A stretch of 64,000 nucleotides of DNA from assembly GCA_963969395.1 (NCBI GenBank), contig OZ017795.1, positions 38,545,063-38,609,062 on the forward strand. The letters are read 5' to 3'. The translations under genes were made by a program, and so were the position numbers. The notes under the pieces are model-generated. The model had not been told where the DNA came from. It saw only the letters and a program-made list of their open reading frames with translations, and made no database searches. This document shows, piece by piece, positions 10,979-21,438 of this stretch. Every line of letters starts with the position of its first letter. Position 1 is the first letter of the stretch. Origin of the DNA: Pseudoscleropodium purum (Eukaryota; Streptophyta; Bryopsida; Hypnales; Brachytheciaceae).

Positions 10979-13900
10979 CTCCCACTTTGAGAGTGGTCAA
11001 AGGCTCCAAGGCCCATCTTCCCTATCAAGTTGTGGTGTTGTGGCTTCCCAAGGGCCTTGGTCAGCACATCAGCAACCATAGCTTGGGTAGGCACATACTT
11101 GAGCTCAATCACTTCAGCCTCCACTCGTTCACGAATGAAATGGTGTTGCACATCAATGTGCTTCGTACGAGAGTGGTGGGTGGGATTTTTGGCCAAAGCA
11201 ATGGCGCCTTGGTTGTCACACCAAATTGGTGTGCTCCCCTCTTGGACAAGACCAACATCAGCCAAAAGTTGCTTCAACCAAATGGCCTCCTTGGTGCATT
11301 GGCTCATGGCCATGTATTCAGCCTCCATTGTAGAGAGAGCTATGGTGGGCTGCCTCTTGGAATTCCAAGTAATGGCACCCAATCCAAGCTTAAACACATA
11401 GCCGGTGGTGGATCTCCTATCCCCCTCATCACCCGCCCAATCCGCATCACAATACCCATGCAAAGTCACATAGGCACCTCCAAGTTGCAACTCCATGCCA
11501 AGTGTGCCTTGAAGGTACCTCATCACCCTCTTCACCGCTGCCCAATGCATTGGGCCATACTTGGACATGTGTTGACTCACAACACTCACCGGAAAGGCCA
11601 AATCAGGCCTCGTGGCTACCATGGCATACATCAAGCACCCAACCGATGCCTTGTAAAGCACACCTTGCATTTCAGCCCTCACCTCTCCAAATTCAGCATC
11701 CGTGAGCTTGGGCAACTTCACATGGGTGTCAAGGGGTGTACCTATGGCTTTGCACTCCTCCATGTTGAAGCGCTTGAGGATTTCTTCAAGGTACTTGCGT
11801 TGGCTCATGGTGATGGTGCGGGCAGCCCTATCCCTTTTGAACTCCACTCCAAGGCAATAGCTTAGCTCTCCAAGATCCGTCATCTCATACTCCTCCTTGA
11901 GCATAGCCTTCACCTCAAGCATCTTGGTCATGCTACTTGCAAGGAGGATCAGATCATCCACATATAAGATCACAATCACCAAAAACTCACCACTTTGTAT
12001 GGTGTACAAAGAGTGATCAGCATGGCTTCTTAGGAAGCCCTTCCTCACAAACATGGCATCAATATCTTGGTACCATGCCCTCCCCGATTGCTTCAACCCG
12101 GGAAGGGCTTTCCTCAACTTGCACTTGAGATGCTCTTGGCCTTCTTGCACAAAACCTTGGGGATGATCCATGTAGATGACCTCCTTGAGCTTGGGGTTGA
12201 GAAAAGCCGTCTTCACATCCATTTGGTGCATCTTCAAGTCCATGGCTGCCCCAAGAGTCACAACACACCGGATGGTGCTAAACTTGGCAACGGAAGCAAA
12301 AGTCTCATTAAAATCCACACCCTCCACTTGGGAGAACCCCCTAGCAACCAGCCTTGCCTTGTACCTCACAACATGACCCAAAGCATCCCTTTTGGTGGAG
12401 AAAACCCACTTACAACCCACACTTGATCTCTTGGAAGGAAGGGGTGCAAGCTCCCATGTCCCCTTGGTAATGAGGGCCTTGTACTCCTCTTCCATGGCCA
12501 ACTCCCACTTGGTTGCATCCTCACAACGCAACACCTCTCCAAGTGTGGAGGGATCTCCAAGGAAAGCCACATTGGCATGTTCTTCATTTTGTGGGGGAAG
12601 AATGTGATTCAACCACCAATCTCCAAGTGGCTTGCGGGTCCTTGTTGGATAACGTGGCTCCTCTAAGGGCTAGTCTTGCTCCTCCAAAGGCTGATCTTGC
12701 TCTTCCAAGGGCTGATCATGCTCTTGCCCCCTTGGTAAAGATATTGGAGAAGGGGCTGATGGCCTCTTCCCTTGGGGTGTGGCCACCTTCTTCTTGGGCT
12801 CCGCCAACTCTTCATCTTCTTCATCTTCATCTCCTTCATCTTCCATGTGCACTCTTGGAGTTGTGCCCACCTTTTGGGTTGGTCCTCCACTACTCCCACT
12901 TGGGCTCACCTCCAAGAGCTTAGGATCAGCACCTCCATCCTCCAAGAAGGTTACATCTCTACTCTTGATGATGGCCTTGCTCTCCACACACATCAGCCTA
13001 TAAGCCTTGGTTGCCTCACAATAACCAAGGAAAAGACACTTAATGCCCTTGGCATCCAACTTGGTCCTCTTGGCACTTGGAACCAATGCATAGGCAATGC
13101 ACCCGAAGATGCGCATGTGAGACACATGAGGTCTGATCCCACTCCAAGCTTCTTGGGGTGTCTTGCTTGTCAATGCTTGCGTAGGGCACCGATTCCTTGT
13201 ATAAACCGCATTGGACACGGCCTCCCCCCAAAGCTCATACTTCAGCCCTTGGCCATGAATCATGGCCCTTGCCATCCCCACAATGGTGCGATTAGCACGC
13301 TCCGCTACGCCATTTTGTTGAGGAGTGTAAGGGGCTGAAGTGTGGTGCTCAATGCCATGGGCCTTCAAGTACCCCTCAAAGGCCTTGGACACATACTCCC
13401 CTCTATTATCCGATTGCAGCACCTTCACCTTGCACTCGGATTGGGCCTCCACAAGGGCCTTCCAAGTCTCAAAACGCCCAAACACTTCACTCTTGTACTT
13501 CAACATATACACCCAAATCTTACGAGAGAGATCATCAATGAAGGTCACAAAATACCTTGCTCCGCCAATAGATGTGGTCTTCATTGGCCCGCACACATCG
13601 GAATGCACAAGCTCCAATAGCTTGCTCGCCCTTGTGGCCCCATCCTTGGAGAAGGGCTGCCTTGCTTGCTTGCCTTCAATGCACCCCTTGCACACCATAG
13701 AACTCCAATCATGCTTGCAAGAAGAGAGGTTCAGCCCCTTCACAATGTGTTGGAGGCTCTTCATGCTCTTCACATTCAAGTGCCCAAGCCTCCTATGCCA
13801 AAGCTCCACAAGGTCTTCATGGGCTGATCCTTGGGCCACACACGCCAAGGAAGTGTCATTCACCTTGGTGAAATGGAGGAGGTACAAGTTGCCCTCACGA

Positions 13901-15048
13901 GGGGCTGATGCAATCAAGACTCCACTTGGTGCCCTCACAACACACCCCACCATGTTGAAATGCACTTTCAAACCTCCCAAAGACAATTTGCTTACCGAAA
14001 GCAAGTTGGCATGCAACTTGGGGACATGGAGGACCTCATGGATTTGGATCCTTTTGGGCTGACCCTTCACCATCACCTCCACAAGGATCTCCCCCATGCC
14101 AAGGGCCTCCACCATGCCATTGTCTCCCAAATAAATCTTCTTCCTCGAAATGGGTTGATAGGTGTGGAAGTCATCACGATGGCTGGTCATATGTTGGGTG
14201 GCTCCCGAGTCCACAATCCAAGTAAACATGTTGGCCTTCTCCCCTCCTCCATGTGTGGCAAAGGCAAACTCTTCATCTTCTTCTTCTTTGGAAGCTTGGT
14301 GTGCACTCTCCTTGTCTTTGTCTTAGCTGATCTTGCAATGCCTAGCAATGTGGCCTGGTTTGCCACACATGAAGCACGTCCTTGTCTCCTTGGAAGCCTT
14401 GGTGTTGCCTCCCTTGCCATGTCTTGAGACTAGGGCTGATCCCTCCCCTTGGGGCTCATTCTCCTTGCGCTTGGTCACCTCATGCATCAAGCGGGCCGTC
14501 ACAAACTCCAAGGTCAGCTCCTTGGTGGGCCTTGTCTCCAATGCGGTGATGAGGTACTCATAAGATGGTGGCAAGCTCTCCAACAAGTTCATCACCACAT
14601 CTCCTTCCGTCACAGGCGCCTCCAAACAAGCCAACTCATCCGCAAGAGCCTTGATCTTGTTGACATGGTCCAACATGTCGTCTTCCTCTTGCATCTTGCT
14701 AGTGAAGAACTTGCGACGAAGAAAGAGGATGTTGGAGAGGCTCTTGGTCTCATAGATGTTGCAAAGGGTGGTCCATGCTTGGGCTGGTCCCTTGCAATGG
14801 CAGATGTGTGCAATTTGCTAGTCTGCAAGGTTGATGGCAATGAGAGCAAAGGCCTTCTTCTCCTTCCTCTCAAACCCCTTCTTGGTCTTTGGATCAGCAT
14901 CTTCACTTGGAGGCTCCTCACTCCCATCCACCACGTCCCACAAGTCCTTCTCCGCAAGGATCATCTCCATCTTGAACTTCCACATGCCAAAGTTCTCCCC
15001 ATTGAACTTGTCAATGATGCGCACACTCTCTCCTCCACTTGATGACAT
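10909..15048 (-). pseudogene. gag-pol polyprotein of the copia element, three in-frame stops
   Basis: One frame of 1380 codons from ATG 15048 to the stop at 10909, with no frameshift but with TAG at 14818-14820, TAA at 14323-14325 and TAG at 12670-12672. Visible parts in order: gag (FNGENFGMWKFKMEMILAEK), zinc knuckle CFMCGKPGHIARHC (about 14335-14376), protease DSGA in WIVDSGATQHM (about 14200), integrase zinc-binding HRRLGH...CKGC and the acidic core ending TPQQNGVAERANRT (about 13285), reverse transcriptase YVDD (11953-11964) and RNase H STMEAEY (about 11316-11335). All catalytic motifs survive. The 12670 stop is CAG to TAG, shown by neighbouring 24-bp repeat units that still have CAG. The last codons lie in the LTR. 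Confidence 0.93.
12666..12730. repeat. 24-bp tandem repeat in the integrase-RT spacer
   Basis: The spacer encodes repeated DQPLEEQ units, giving about three 24-bp tandem copies at DNA level. Acidic, low-complexity linkers are common between integrase and reverse transcriptase in this group. Confidence 0.75.
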
Positions 15049-15055
15049 GATGAAG

Positions 15056-15275
15056 CACCTCCCACTTGTTGGCAGCACCCAAAGTGTCTCCAAGTCAATT
15101 CAGCCTCCAAACACTCCCTTGGAAGCCAATTGGGCTGAAACAGCAACAATCAGCCCTTCCAAGGACACCTCCCACTTGTTGGCAGCACCCTAAGTGTCTC
15201 CAAGTCAATTCAGCCTCCAAACACTCCCTTGGAAGCCAATTGGGCTGAAATGGCAACAATCAGCCCTTCTAAGGA
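15056..15275. repeat. 110-bp tandem duplication in the copia leader
   Basis: Two nearly identical 110-bp units (starting CACCTCCCACTTG at 15056 and 15166) lie immediately upstream of the gag ATG in the about 1-kb leader. They differ at only a few positions, so the duplication is young or kept uniform by template switching during reverse transcription. Confidence 0.85.
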
Positions 15276-16053
15276 CCTTCCAAGATCCTCACAACCTTAT
15301 GAAGGACAAAACACTCCTCACAAGTGCATCACCTCCTCTCAACACGAATTCAGACCCTAATGGAGCTCAAATCCACCACATGGACATGATGGGCTAGTGC
15401 TACTTCAATTCAGCAAGCCAACTCACAATACTCCTCACACATAGGGTACTCCACACACCAAGGCACTCAAGCCTTCCAATCAGCCCTCAATGGATCACCA
15501 ATCCACCAAAACACCCTAATTGGCCCTCAATGGCTCACATGGCCACAAATCAGCCCTCTTGGGTTCACAAAGTCCATGAATTGCCTCACACACTCACAAG
15601 GGCACTAATCGGCCCTCCATGCATGGCCAAAAACCTCAAGCAACTCAAATATGCTTCCAAGGCTCACAAAGACTCTCAATAGATGGCAATTGGCACCATT
15701 ACAATCCACAATGCACCTAAGTGCAAAATCAGCCACAATGGGCTCCCAATGTACTTTCCTAAGCACAAACTCAAACTAGGAGCATGCAACCAACCCATTC
15801 TAGGTCTGATTACTACCATAAGCAATGTCCCACCCAAAATGTACTCCAAACCTCACAAACCAGCCAACAAAAGCTCCAAAAAAAATTTCCCCACTTTTAA
15901 AAAAAAATTGCACTCAAAAGTTTTTGTTTTTGAAAAAATGACTCACACCATATGGTTTGTAGGTGACAAGTGACAAAGGGTTGATTACTCCTCCAAGCTC
16001 CAAGACCTCCTCCAAATGCTTTGAATTCCTCCCTCAAACGCAACTCCAAGTGT

Positions 16054-16067
16054 GTGGGCCCATAACC
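16054..16067 (-). other. Primer binding site matching the tRNA-iMet anticodon region
   Basis: In element sense GGTTATGGGCCCAC follows the 5' LTR after one base. It is complementary to the anticodon stem-loop of plant initiator tRNA-Met (GTGGGCCCATAACC), not to its 3' acceptor end. This is the half-tRNA priming arrangement known from Drosophila copia, in which the 5' part of a cleaved tRNA-iMet is the primer. No acceptor-end type site (TGGTATCAGAGC) is seen near the LTR. Confidence 0.8.
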
Positions 16068-16068
16068 T

Positions 16069-16324
16069 ATTGAAATTACAATGTTATGAGAAGGATGAAA
16101 GGATTTATTTAGATGGTAGGATGATAACATGGCCCTTGCATGGGCTGAACATAAGGGAGAAGCCTTTCCCTAGTTATCCACAAACCATGTGGGATAACTA
16201 AACACCATGGGCTGCCTTTGACTACAAGCAATACCCATTAGACTCTAAGACTAACTAAGAGGCTAATACTACTCCTAGGGCTAAATGTACATAATCTACA
16301 CTGATATGTACATGTTCTTCAACA
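16069..16324 (-). repeat. 5' LTR of the copia element
   Basis: 256 bp, 97.7 percent identical to the left LTR by direct count. Its inner edge meets the primer binding site and its outer edge meets AGAATT, continuing the interrupted host repeat. Confidence 0.92.
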
Positions 16325-16901
16325 AGAATTGCACAACATATAGGAAAAAATGGTAAGTAGAAAAAAGTTGAAAATGATTCAAAATACAAAATTGTTAAGA
16401 ATTTAATTGTAGAATTGAAAAATGCCAATCCAATGGTTGCAATGTTGTAATAAAAAATCTATATCCTAAAATATTTTTTTTCAAAAATAGTATAAATAGA
16501 GTTATATAAAGGACTTCAAAATTTATATTAGAGTAGAAAATCTATAACTACCTACAAACAAAAACTTCTCATAACTTTCATTTCATTGATTAAAATAGAA
16601 TGATTCAATGCTTTCCATGCATATATAAATCTAGAAAACCAATTTCAAATATATATTTTTTTTTTAAATTGATTTTTTTCATTTGCCCAAACTACTTATT
16701 TACGAAAAAAGGAACATATTAGGCTATAATTTTTTATTCACACTTCCAATGTCATGAAATTTAGTGCACATGAAAGGTGTTCCTCATCCACATGCACCTT
16801 TTGTTAAAATTTCAGCCTAAAATATGAAAGTCCTCATTCACACCAACCTGACCATAATTACTATATTGCCCTAAAATGCATATTGGTTCTTTAGGGATTA
16901 A

Positions 16902-17179
16902 ACAACGTTGAGGCCAGAAAACAATCGATGATGACTTGATTGTTCATTGTAGAAACAAAGAATGCACCAATTGGTTGAATAGTGATAGCATTTTGATGAC
17001 TAATTAAGGTTACCTTGGTCACAAGAGGCCGCATCCTTCAAGCATTGCAAGGTAATGAAGATGCAATGGATGACAATAAGGATAGTGAGATAGGAGGTTA
17101 TAAAAAAGCACACAAGTTCTAAAAGCATCTACTTCCTTAAATGTAATTGCATGTACATGTTTCTTTTTTGTAGCCTTCA
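16902..17179. other. No gene seen
   Basis: Short AT-rich spacer between two repeats. Confidence 0.4.
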
Positions 17180-17385
17180 GCCATGTATAAACAATGTACA
17201 TTTTAGGAGGTGGACGCTTTTAGAGCCTTATGCCACTTCAACTTCAAGATTCCACAAAGCTCCAAAAAATATGAAACAACTTAGGTTAGATGCCAATTCT
17301 ACTAGTCTTTCAAAAAAAATTTACTGAAAAAAATTTGAAGCAGTTTCACCTCCCAAAAAACAGTTCCAGCTCTTAAATGGTCCGT
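17180..17385. repeat. Dispersed repeat family with ATGTACATTT-AGGAGGTG block, copy 1
   Basis: It shares ordered blocks with 18755-19010 and 24705-24975: GTACATTT with (A)AGAGGTG or AGGAGGTG, AGATGCCAATTC or AATGCCAATTC, and a final AGCTCTTAAA-like string. Non-coding. Confidence 0.6.
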
Positions 17386-17815
17386 TTATGGACCTCATAC
17401 CTCAATTGTTTTACAAATAGAAACGAGATCATTTTCTGGCAATAACTTAATAAGCGAAGGATGCTCTGTCTGCACATCTGTGTACGTTACAGACTTTTAG
17501 CGGACCTCCTGCAACTAAAGTGCAAGTAAAGCACTGCAATGGTGAATGCACGTATGTGTGCAGACTTTGGAACTCCTGCAAGTACGGCAGTGTTAGGGAA
17601 TCTCCACACCTGCTGAAATAGACACACTCAAACTTGATGTCCAAGGTAATAAGGTCGGGTGAAATTGAAGCACTCAAATTTGATATCCAAATTTAATGTC
17701 CAAAGTAAGGTTGGGTGAAATGCACTTTTTATCATCCATGATTGAGTGCTTGTATAAATTAGGCACAATGTGTATACATATATTGCACATGCCATTGGTG
17801 AAGGTAAGCAACTCT
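17386..17815. other. No gene seen
   Basis: More balanced base composition than its neighbours around 17440-17650, but no frame with recognisable features. Confidence 0.4.
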
Positions 17816-18754
17816 TTAACCCCTAAGGAATCAAACTATGTTTTTTGGTAACATAAAAATTTTAGGTAGGTGCGTGTGACTAGAGATTTCCATGTTTTTG
17901 ACCCAAATTTTGATAGAAGGTGTGGATGGGGAATATCTTTCATGTGCACTAAAGTTCACGACATTTGGAAATATGAGTCAAAAGTTATGCCCTTGTATGC
18001 AATTTGTTTCTCAACTCGGGTAGTCTGACCAAATCTGAAAAAATCATTTTTTTTCAAAAATCCAAATTTGAAATTGGTTTTTTAGATTTCTATGTACATT
18101 AGAAGCTTTGAATCATTACATTTTGATCAATGAGTCAAAAATTATGAGGTGCTTTAGTTTGCAGGGGTAGTTATGGATTCTCTACCCCAAAATAAACTTT
18201 GAAGTCCTTTATTGAACTCAATTTTCATTATTTTTGGAAAAAAATAAAAACATTAGGTGAAGATTGTTTATTACAACATTACAACCATTGGGATTGACAT
18301 TTTTCAATTACATAAATAAATTGTTAATAATTTAGTATTTTGAACCATTCTCTACATCTTTCTACTTACTATTTTTTCCCTATATGTTGTACAATTTTAA
18401 ATGATCTAAAAAATTTCAAGCATGTAGTCAACATGCCTTGAAGAATGAATCCAAAGAATTGCAATCATTGTAAACATTTTTTCATACAAATGTGACCTTG
18501 TGAAGTTCAATTGCTCAATTTTTTGCAGGGACAAAAAAATGATTTTTGTCACTTCAAATGCTAATATCCTGCAATCTACATAGTGGAAATTTCTGAAATT
18601 CTTACCTCAACTTTTCAAAGTAGTTTAATACAAGATCCTACAGTTATATGTGTCCGAAAATGTTTTTTTTTTCCTAAAATTTGAAACTTGTATGAGAAAT
18701 GGCAATTTTGGAGCATTTTTGGCAAAAACATAGTCAAAGAACTTTAGTGGTTAA
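17816..18754. mobile_element. TTAACCCC-ended repeat, complete reference copy (939 bp)
   Basis: It begins TTAACCCCTAAGG and ends CTTTAGTGGTTAA, so the first and last 13 bases are near-perfect inverted repeats. The same sequence occurs at 33170-34371 (same orientation, with a nested insertion), at 10379-16901 (reverse, split by copia) and at 50810-51405 (reverse, truncated). No frame over 60 codons with any motif; a non-autonomous DNA transposon is the simplest reading. Confidence 0.7.
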
Positions 18755-19010
18755 TATAAGGTAGGGTGCTCTAAAAGCAACCACTCACACTGAGGTACAT
18801 TTTTTTTTTCTCAATGTACCAATAGTGTACATTTCAAGAGGTGATCACTTTTCATAAATTCCTAATTAATCCCATAAATTTAAGGTTCCAAAAATATGAA
18901 ATGATTTGGGTTAGATGCCAATTCCATTTTTCTTCATGAAAAAATTTAATGAAAATTGTTTCAAGGAGTTTAGCTTCCCTTCTAATGCAATCAACTCTTT
19001 AAAAGTTGCT
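18755..19010. repeat. Dispersed repeat family with GTACATTTCAAGAGGTG block, copy 2
   Basis: Immediately follows the 939-bp repeat. It shares GTACATTTCAAGAGGTG and ATTGTTTCAAGGAGTTTA with 24705-24975. Confidence 0.65.
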
Positions 19011-19459
19011 TTAACCTAGAGAGGCCCAAGGCTTTTTTGGGTTTAAGAACATCATTACTTTTGAAGTGTTATAGATCTAAATTTCATCAACGTATACAAA
19101 TTTCAACCACACAATCTTGCAATGTATGTATTGTAGATGATGTGATTCAAATTTGGAGTCATTTGGCCTCATAGATTGCAAGATTAGAATGTTTTAATGT
19201 TGAAAAAGAATGCTGACATTGTTCTAGCAACACATTTGAGGTGAAATTTGATTTCTAAATCTACTAAAATGAGAAAACTTGAAACTATAAAGTGGTTCAA
19301 TACCAACATATAAATGCATTGGTAAAAAAAATATCATTCAATTGGCTCATTGTGTTTGCACAATGGCTTTAAAATGTAAGAAAAATAGCAAGAGAAGTTG
19401 CAAAAATCACATTTGAGGTTGAACATCCTTTCTACTAAAACAATTCTCAATCACTTGTA

Positions 19460-19940
19460 ACTTTTTGGATTGATATAAAATTTTAGCCATACAAACTAGA
19501 CTAGTATGTGCAACTTTCTCCCAAAAAAATTTGAAAATGGACATTATATGAAGAAGAAATAAGCTGCCAAAATTCATTGTAATCTAAAAATGTCAAGATT
19601 TTGAATTTTGAATTGCTCCAAAACATTCAAAACAACTTTGATTAACATGAAAATTTTACTGCAATAACTAGACTTCAAGGAGAACATAACCTAACAAATT
19701 TTTATTGAAAATGAGCATTGTATGAAGGAGATACCCTTGAAGTTGAAGCCATCAAATGCAATTTGGTAGAATCAAATTGAACCTATGAACTTTGATTGGC
19801 TTACAAAAATCAATACAACTTGGATTGATCTAAAAAGTTTACCACACAAACTAGAAGAAAGTGCACAAATTTTTCCAACAACTTTTTATTGAATCCAAAC
19901 ATCAGATGCAACAATTACATCACTTTGAATTGGACTTGAA
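19460..19940. repeat. Degenerate tandem array, about 175-bp period, three units
   Basis: Units start near 19462, 19635 and 19816. Each has a TTGGATTGATATAAAATTTT-like block, an ACAAACTAGA-like block and a TTTATTGAAAATG-like block in the same order. Identity between units is low, so the array is old. Confidence 0.5.
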
Positions 19941-19999
19941 ACTACGTGAGGACATTTCTAGTCCCTTGGGGTGATTAGGGGTTAAGAGTAGAGTATCTT

Positions 20000-20240
20000 A
20001 TCAAGATGAGCAAGGTAGGAAGATGTTAAATCCTCTATTTGAAGTGGGTCCAACATAGTAATTTTTGGGTTCTTCGAGGGTAAAAGTTAAAAAAAGATCC
20101 CTATTTTGAGCTATGTCTAGGATATGTTCTAAATCTCTTCTAGCTAGTTTAGGGTCTCTAATTGCAAATTTGAATACAAAATTTGAAAAAAAAAAAAATA
20201 TTGTGTAAAATGAGAAAATTCTTGCATTTTCCTTGAGATA
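20000..20240. repeat. Dispersed repeat, copy 2 (pair with 8480-8735)
   Basis: See the shared blocks CCTATTTTGAGCTATGTCTA and TTTAGGGTCT; same orientation as the first copy. Confidence 0.65.
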
Positions 20241-20351
20241 AATCTAGCTTGCTAGGCCCACTTCAAATGGAGGATTTAGCGACCTGCAAAGATCCGAACC
20301 TAATGAGTTTATATGTCGTTGAGTTGCAATGAGGATATAATTCATGTTAAA

Positions 20352-20587
20352 TTAACCCTTGAATGCCGAGGTGAACATTTTGTGTCCAATGGATGATAGG
20401 GAATCAAATTATATAAGATTGAAGTGCAACTATTCATCCTCAAAATTTGTTTTGAAAACGGAGGATCTTTTTTAGTAGTTTGACTTGCAATGACTACTTT
20501 TGCAATTTTAGAGGCTACTGTAGTGATTCACACGGTAATAGAAAAAGGATGATTTTGAGGGTCACCCCTTCAGCGTTTCAGGGTTAA
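20352..20587. mobile_element. TTAACCCT-ended miniature element, copy 2
   Basis: 236 bp, beginning TTAACCCTTGAATGCCG and ending TTTCAGGGTTAA; inverted ends are intact. It aligns with the copies at 7412 and 35553. Confidence 0.7.
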
Positions 20588-21397
20588 ACAACACATTGTG
20601 GACATCCATCTGTCCATCACTCACCTTTTCTCAATCCAGTACAAATGCAAATTTGCAGGCTTCCGATTCAATTCCTGAGCCAGATCAATCCACAAGTTTG
20701 ACCGCACATCAAAATCTGTGCAGATTGCATTGACAGGCTTCAGTTTGTTTGTTTTTTTTAAATTGTAAGTTATACCGAAGTGCATGTTCATCTGAGTTAG
20801 AAGTTGGAACAGATTCCAATGCTTGACATTACCCACTGCAGTGACGGATGGTGAAAAGCCTGCAGCAGTCCAGTCGAGACACCCTCACTCTGGCATCATT
20901 CGGTTTCAGTTGTTTGTGTGTGAGTGTGTGTGTTAATTTAAAAGTTATGTTGTTGTTACGCTGAAAGCAAATTTTAAATGCATTCAAACAGAGAACAGCA
21001 GTTACAGACCAAAAAAGCAGGATCCCAGGTCCCATTCTTAAGCTTAACATAGAGAGAGACGGTCACCTCGGTCTGCACCTTCCCCCGCCAAGACCGATTT
21101 GAAGACTTTAACTTATCATACACAGCCTTTGTTAAAGTTACAAATTGGAAGCTTATTTCCGTCGTGTCATACCTGACATCTTTCCGTGTTACCAACTTTT
21201 TTAATTAACTTAAGTATCACAGAGTTTGCAATACCGCTTCCTATTTCAGCAGCTGACAAATCTCTCTCAGAGTCAGTCACTATTTATGTGTACTACATGT
21301 AAAAGCTTACTGCAGTCAGTCACCAAAATTAGCTTCACTAAGTTAACTGAACCTTCAAACAATGAGAGTTATCATTTGTTTCCCCCAAAAAAATGAG
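20588..21397. other. Higher-complexity island, no gene supported
   Basis: Less AT-rich than its surroundings. Minus-strand frames at 20621-20836 and 20974-21195 (about 72 codons each) lack ATG starts or recognised motifs. It could be a decayed gene, but nothing identifies which. Confidence 0.35.
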
Positions 21398-21438
21398 AAA
21401 AAAAAAAAAAAAAAAAAAAGAGAGAGAGAGAGAGAGAG
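21398..21438. repeat. Poly-A followed by (GA)n microsatellite
   Basis: About 22 A bases run straight into about nine GA units. A poly-A tail of a retroposed transcript is possible but no adjacent gene copy was recognised. Confidence 0.9.

Larger units (their letters stand above)
10723..16324 (-). mobile_element. Ty1/copia LTR retrotransposon, nearly full length (5.6 kb)
   Basis: Two 256-bp LTRs flank a gag-pol region in the order gag, protease, integrase, reverse transcriptase, RNase H, which defines Ty1/copia. It runs on the minus strand, so the 5' LTR is at the right. GAATT occurs at both outer flanks (10718-10722 and 16326-16330) as the probable target duplication. A polypurine tract (AAAGTGGGAG in element sense) abuts the 3' LTR. 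The primer site is unusual and is listed separately. LTRs differ at 6 of 256 positions, so the insertion is fairly recent, yet the coding frame already has three stop codons. Confidence 0.93.
10379..16901. mobile_element. TTAACCCC-ended repeat (inverted copy) split by the copia element
   Basis: The outer parts 10379-10722 and 16326-16901 together form one copy of the 0.94-kb family seen complete at 17816-18754, here in reverse orientation. It starts TTAACCCCTAAAG and ends TTAGGGATTAA. The related copy at 50810-51405 lacks the retrotransposon and shows the uninterrupted junction. Confidence 0.75.

Noticed and set aside
20974..21195. 73-codon minus-strand frame with beta-strand-like composition
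   Set aside because: Starts at TTG, has no recognised domain and no joinable exons; at most a decayed fragment.
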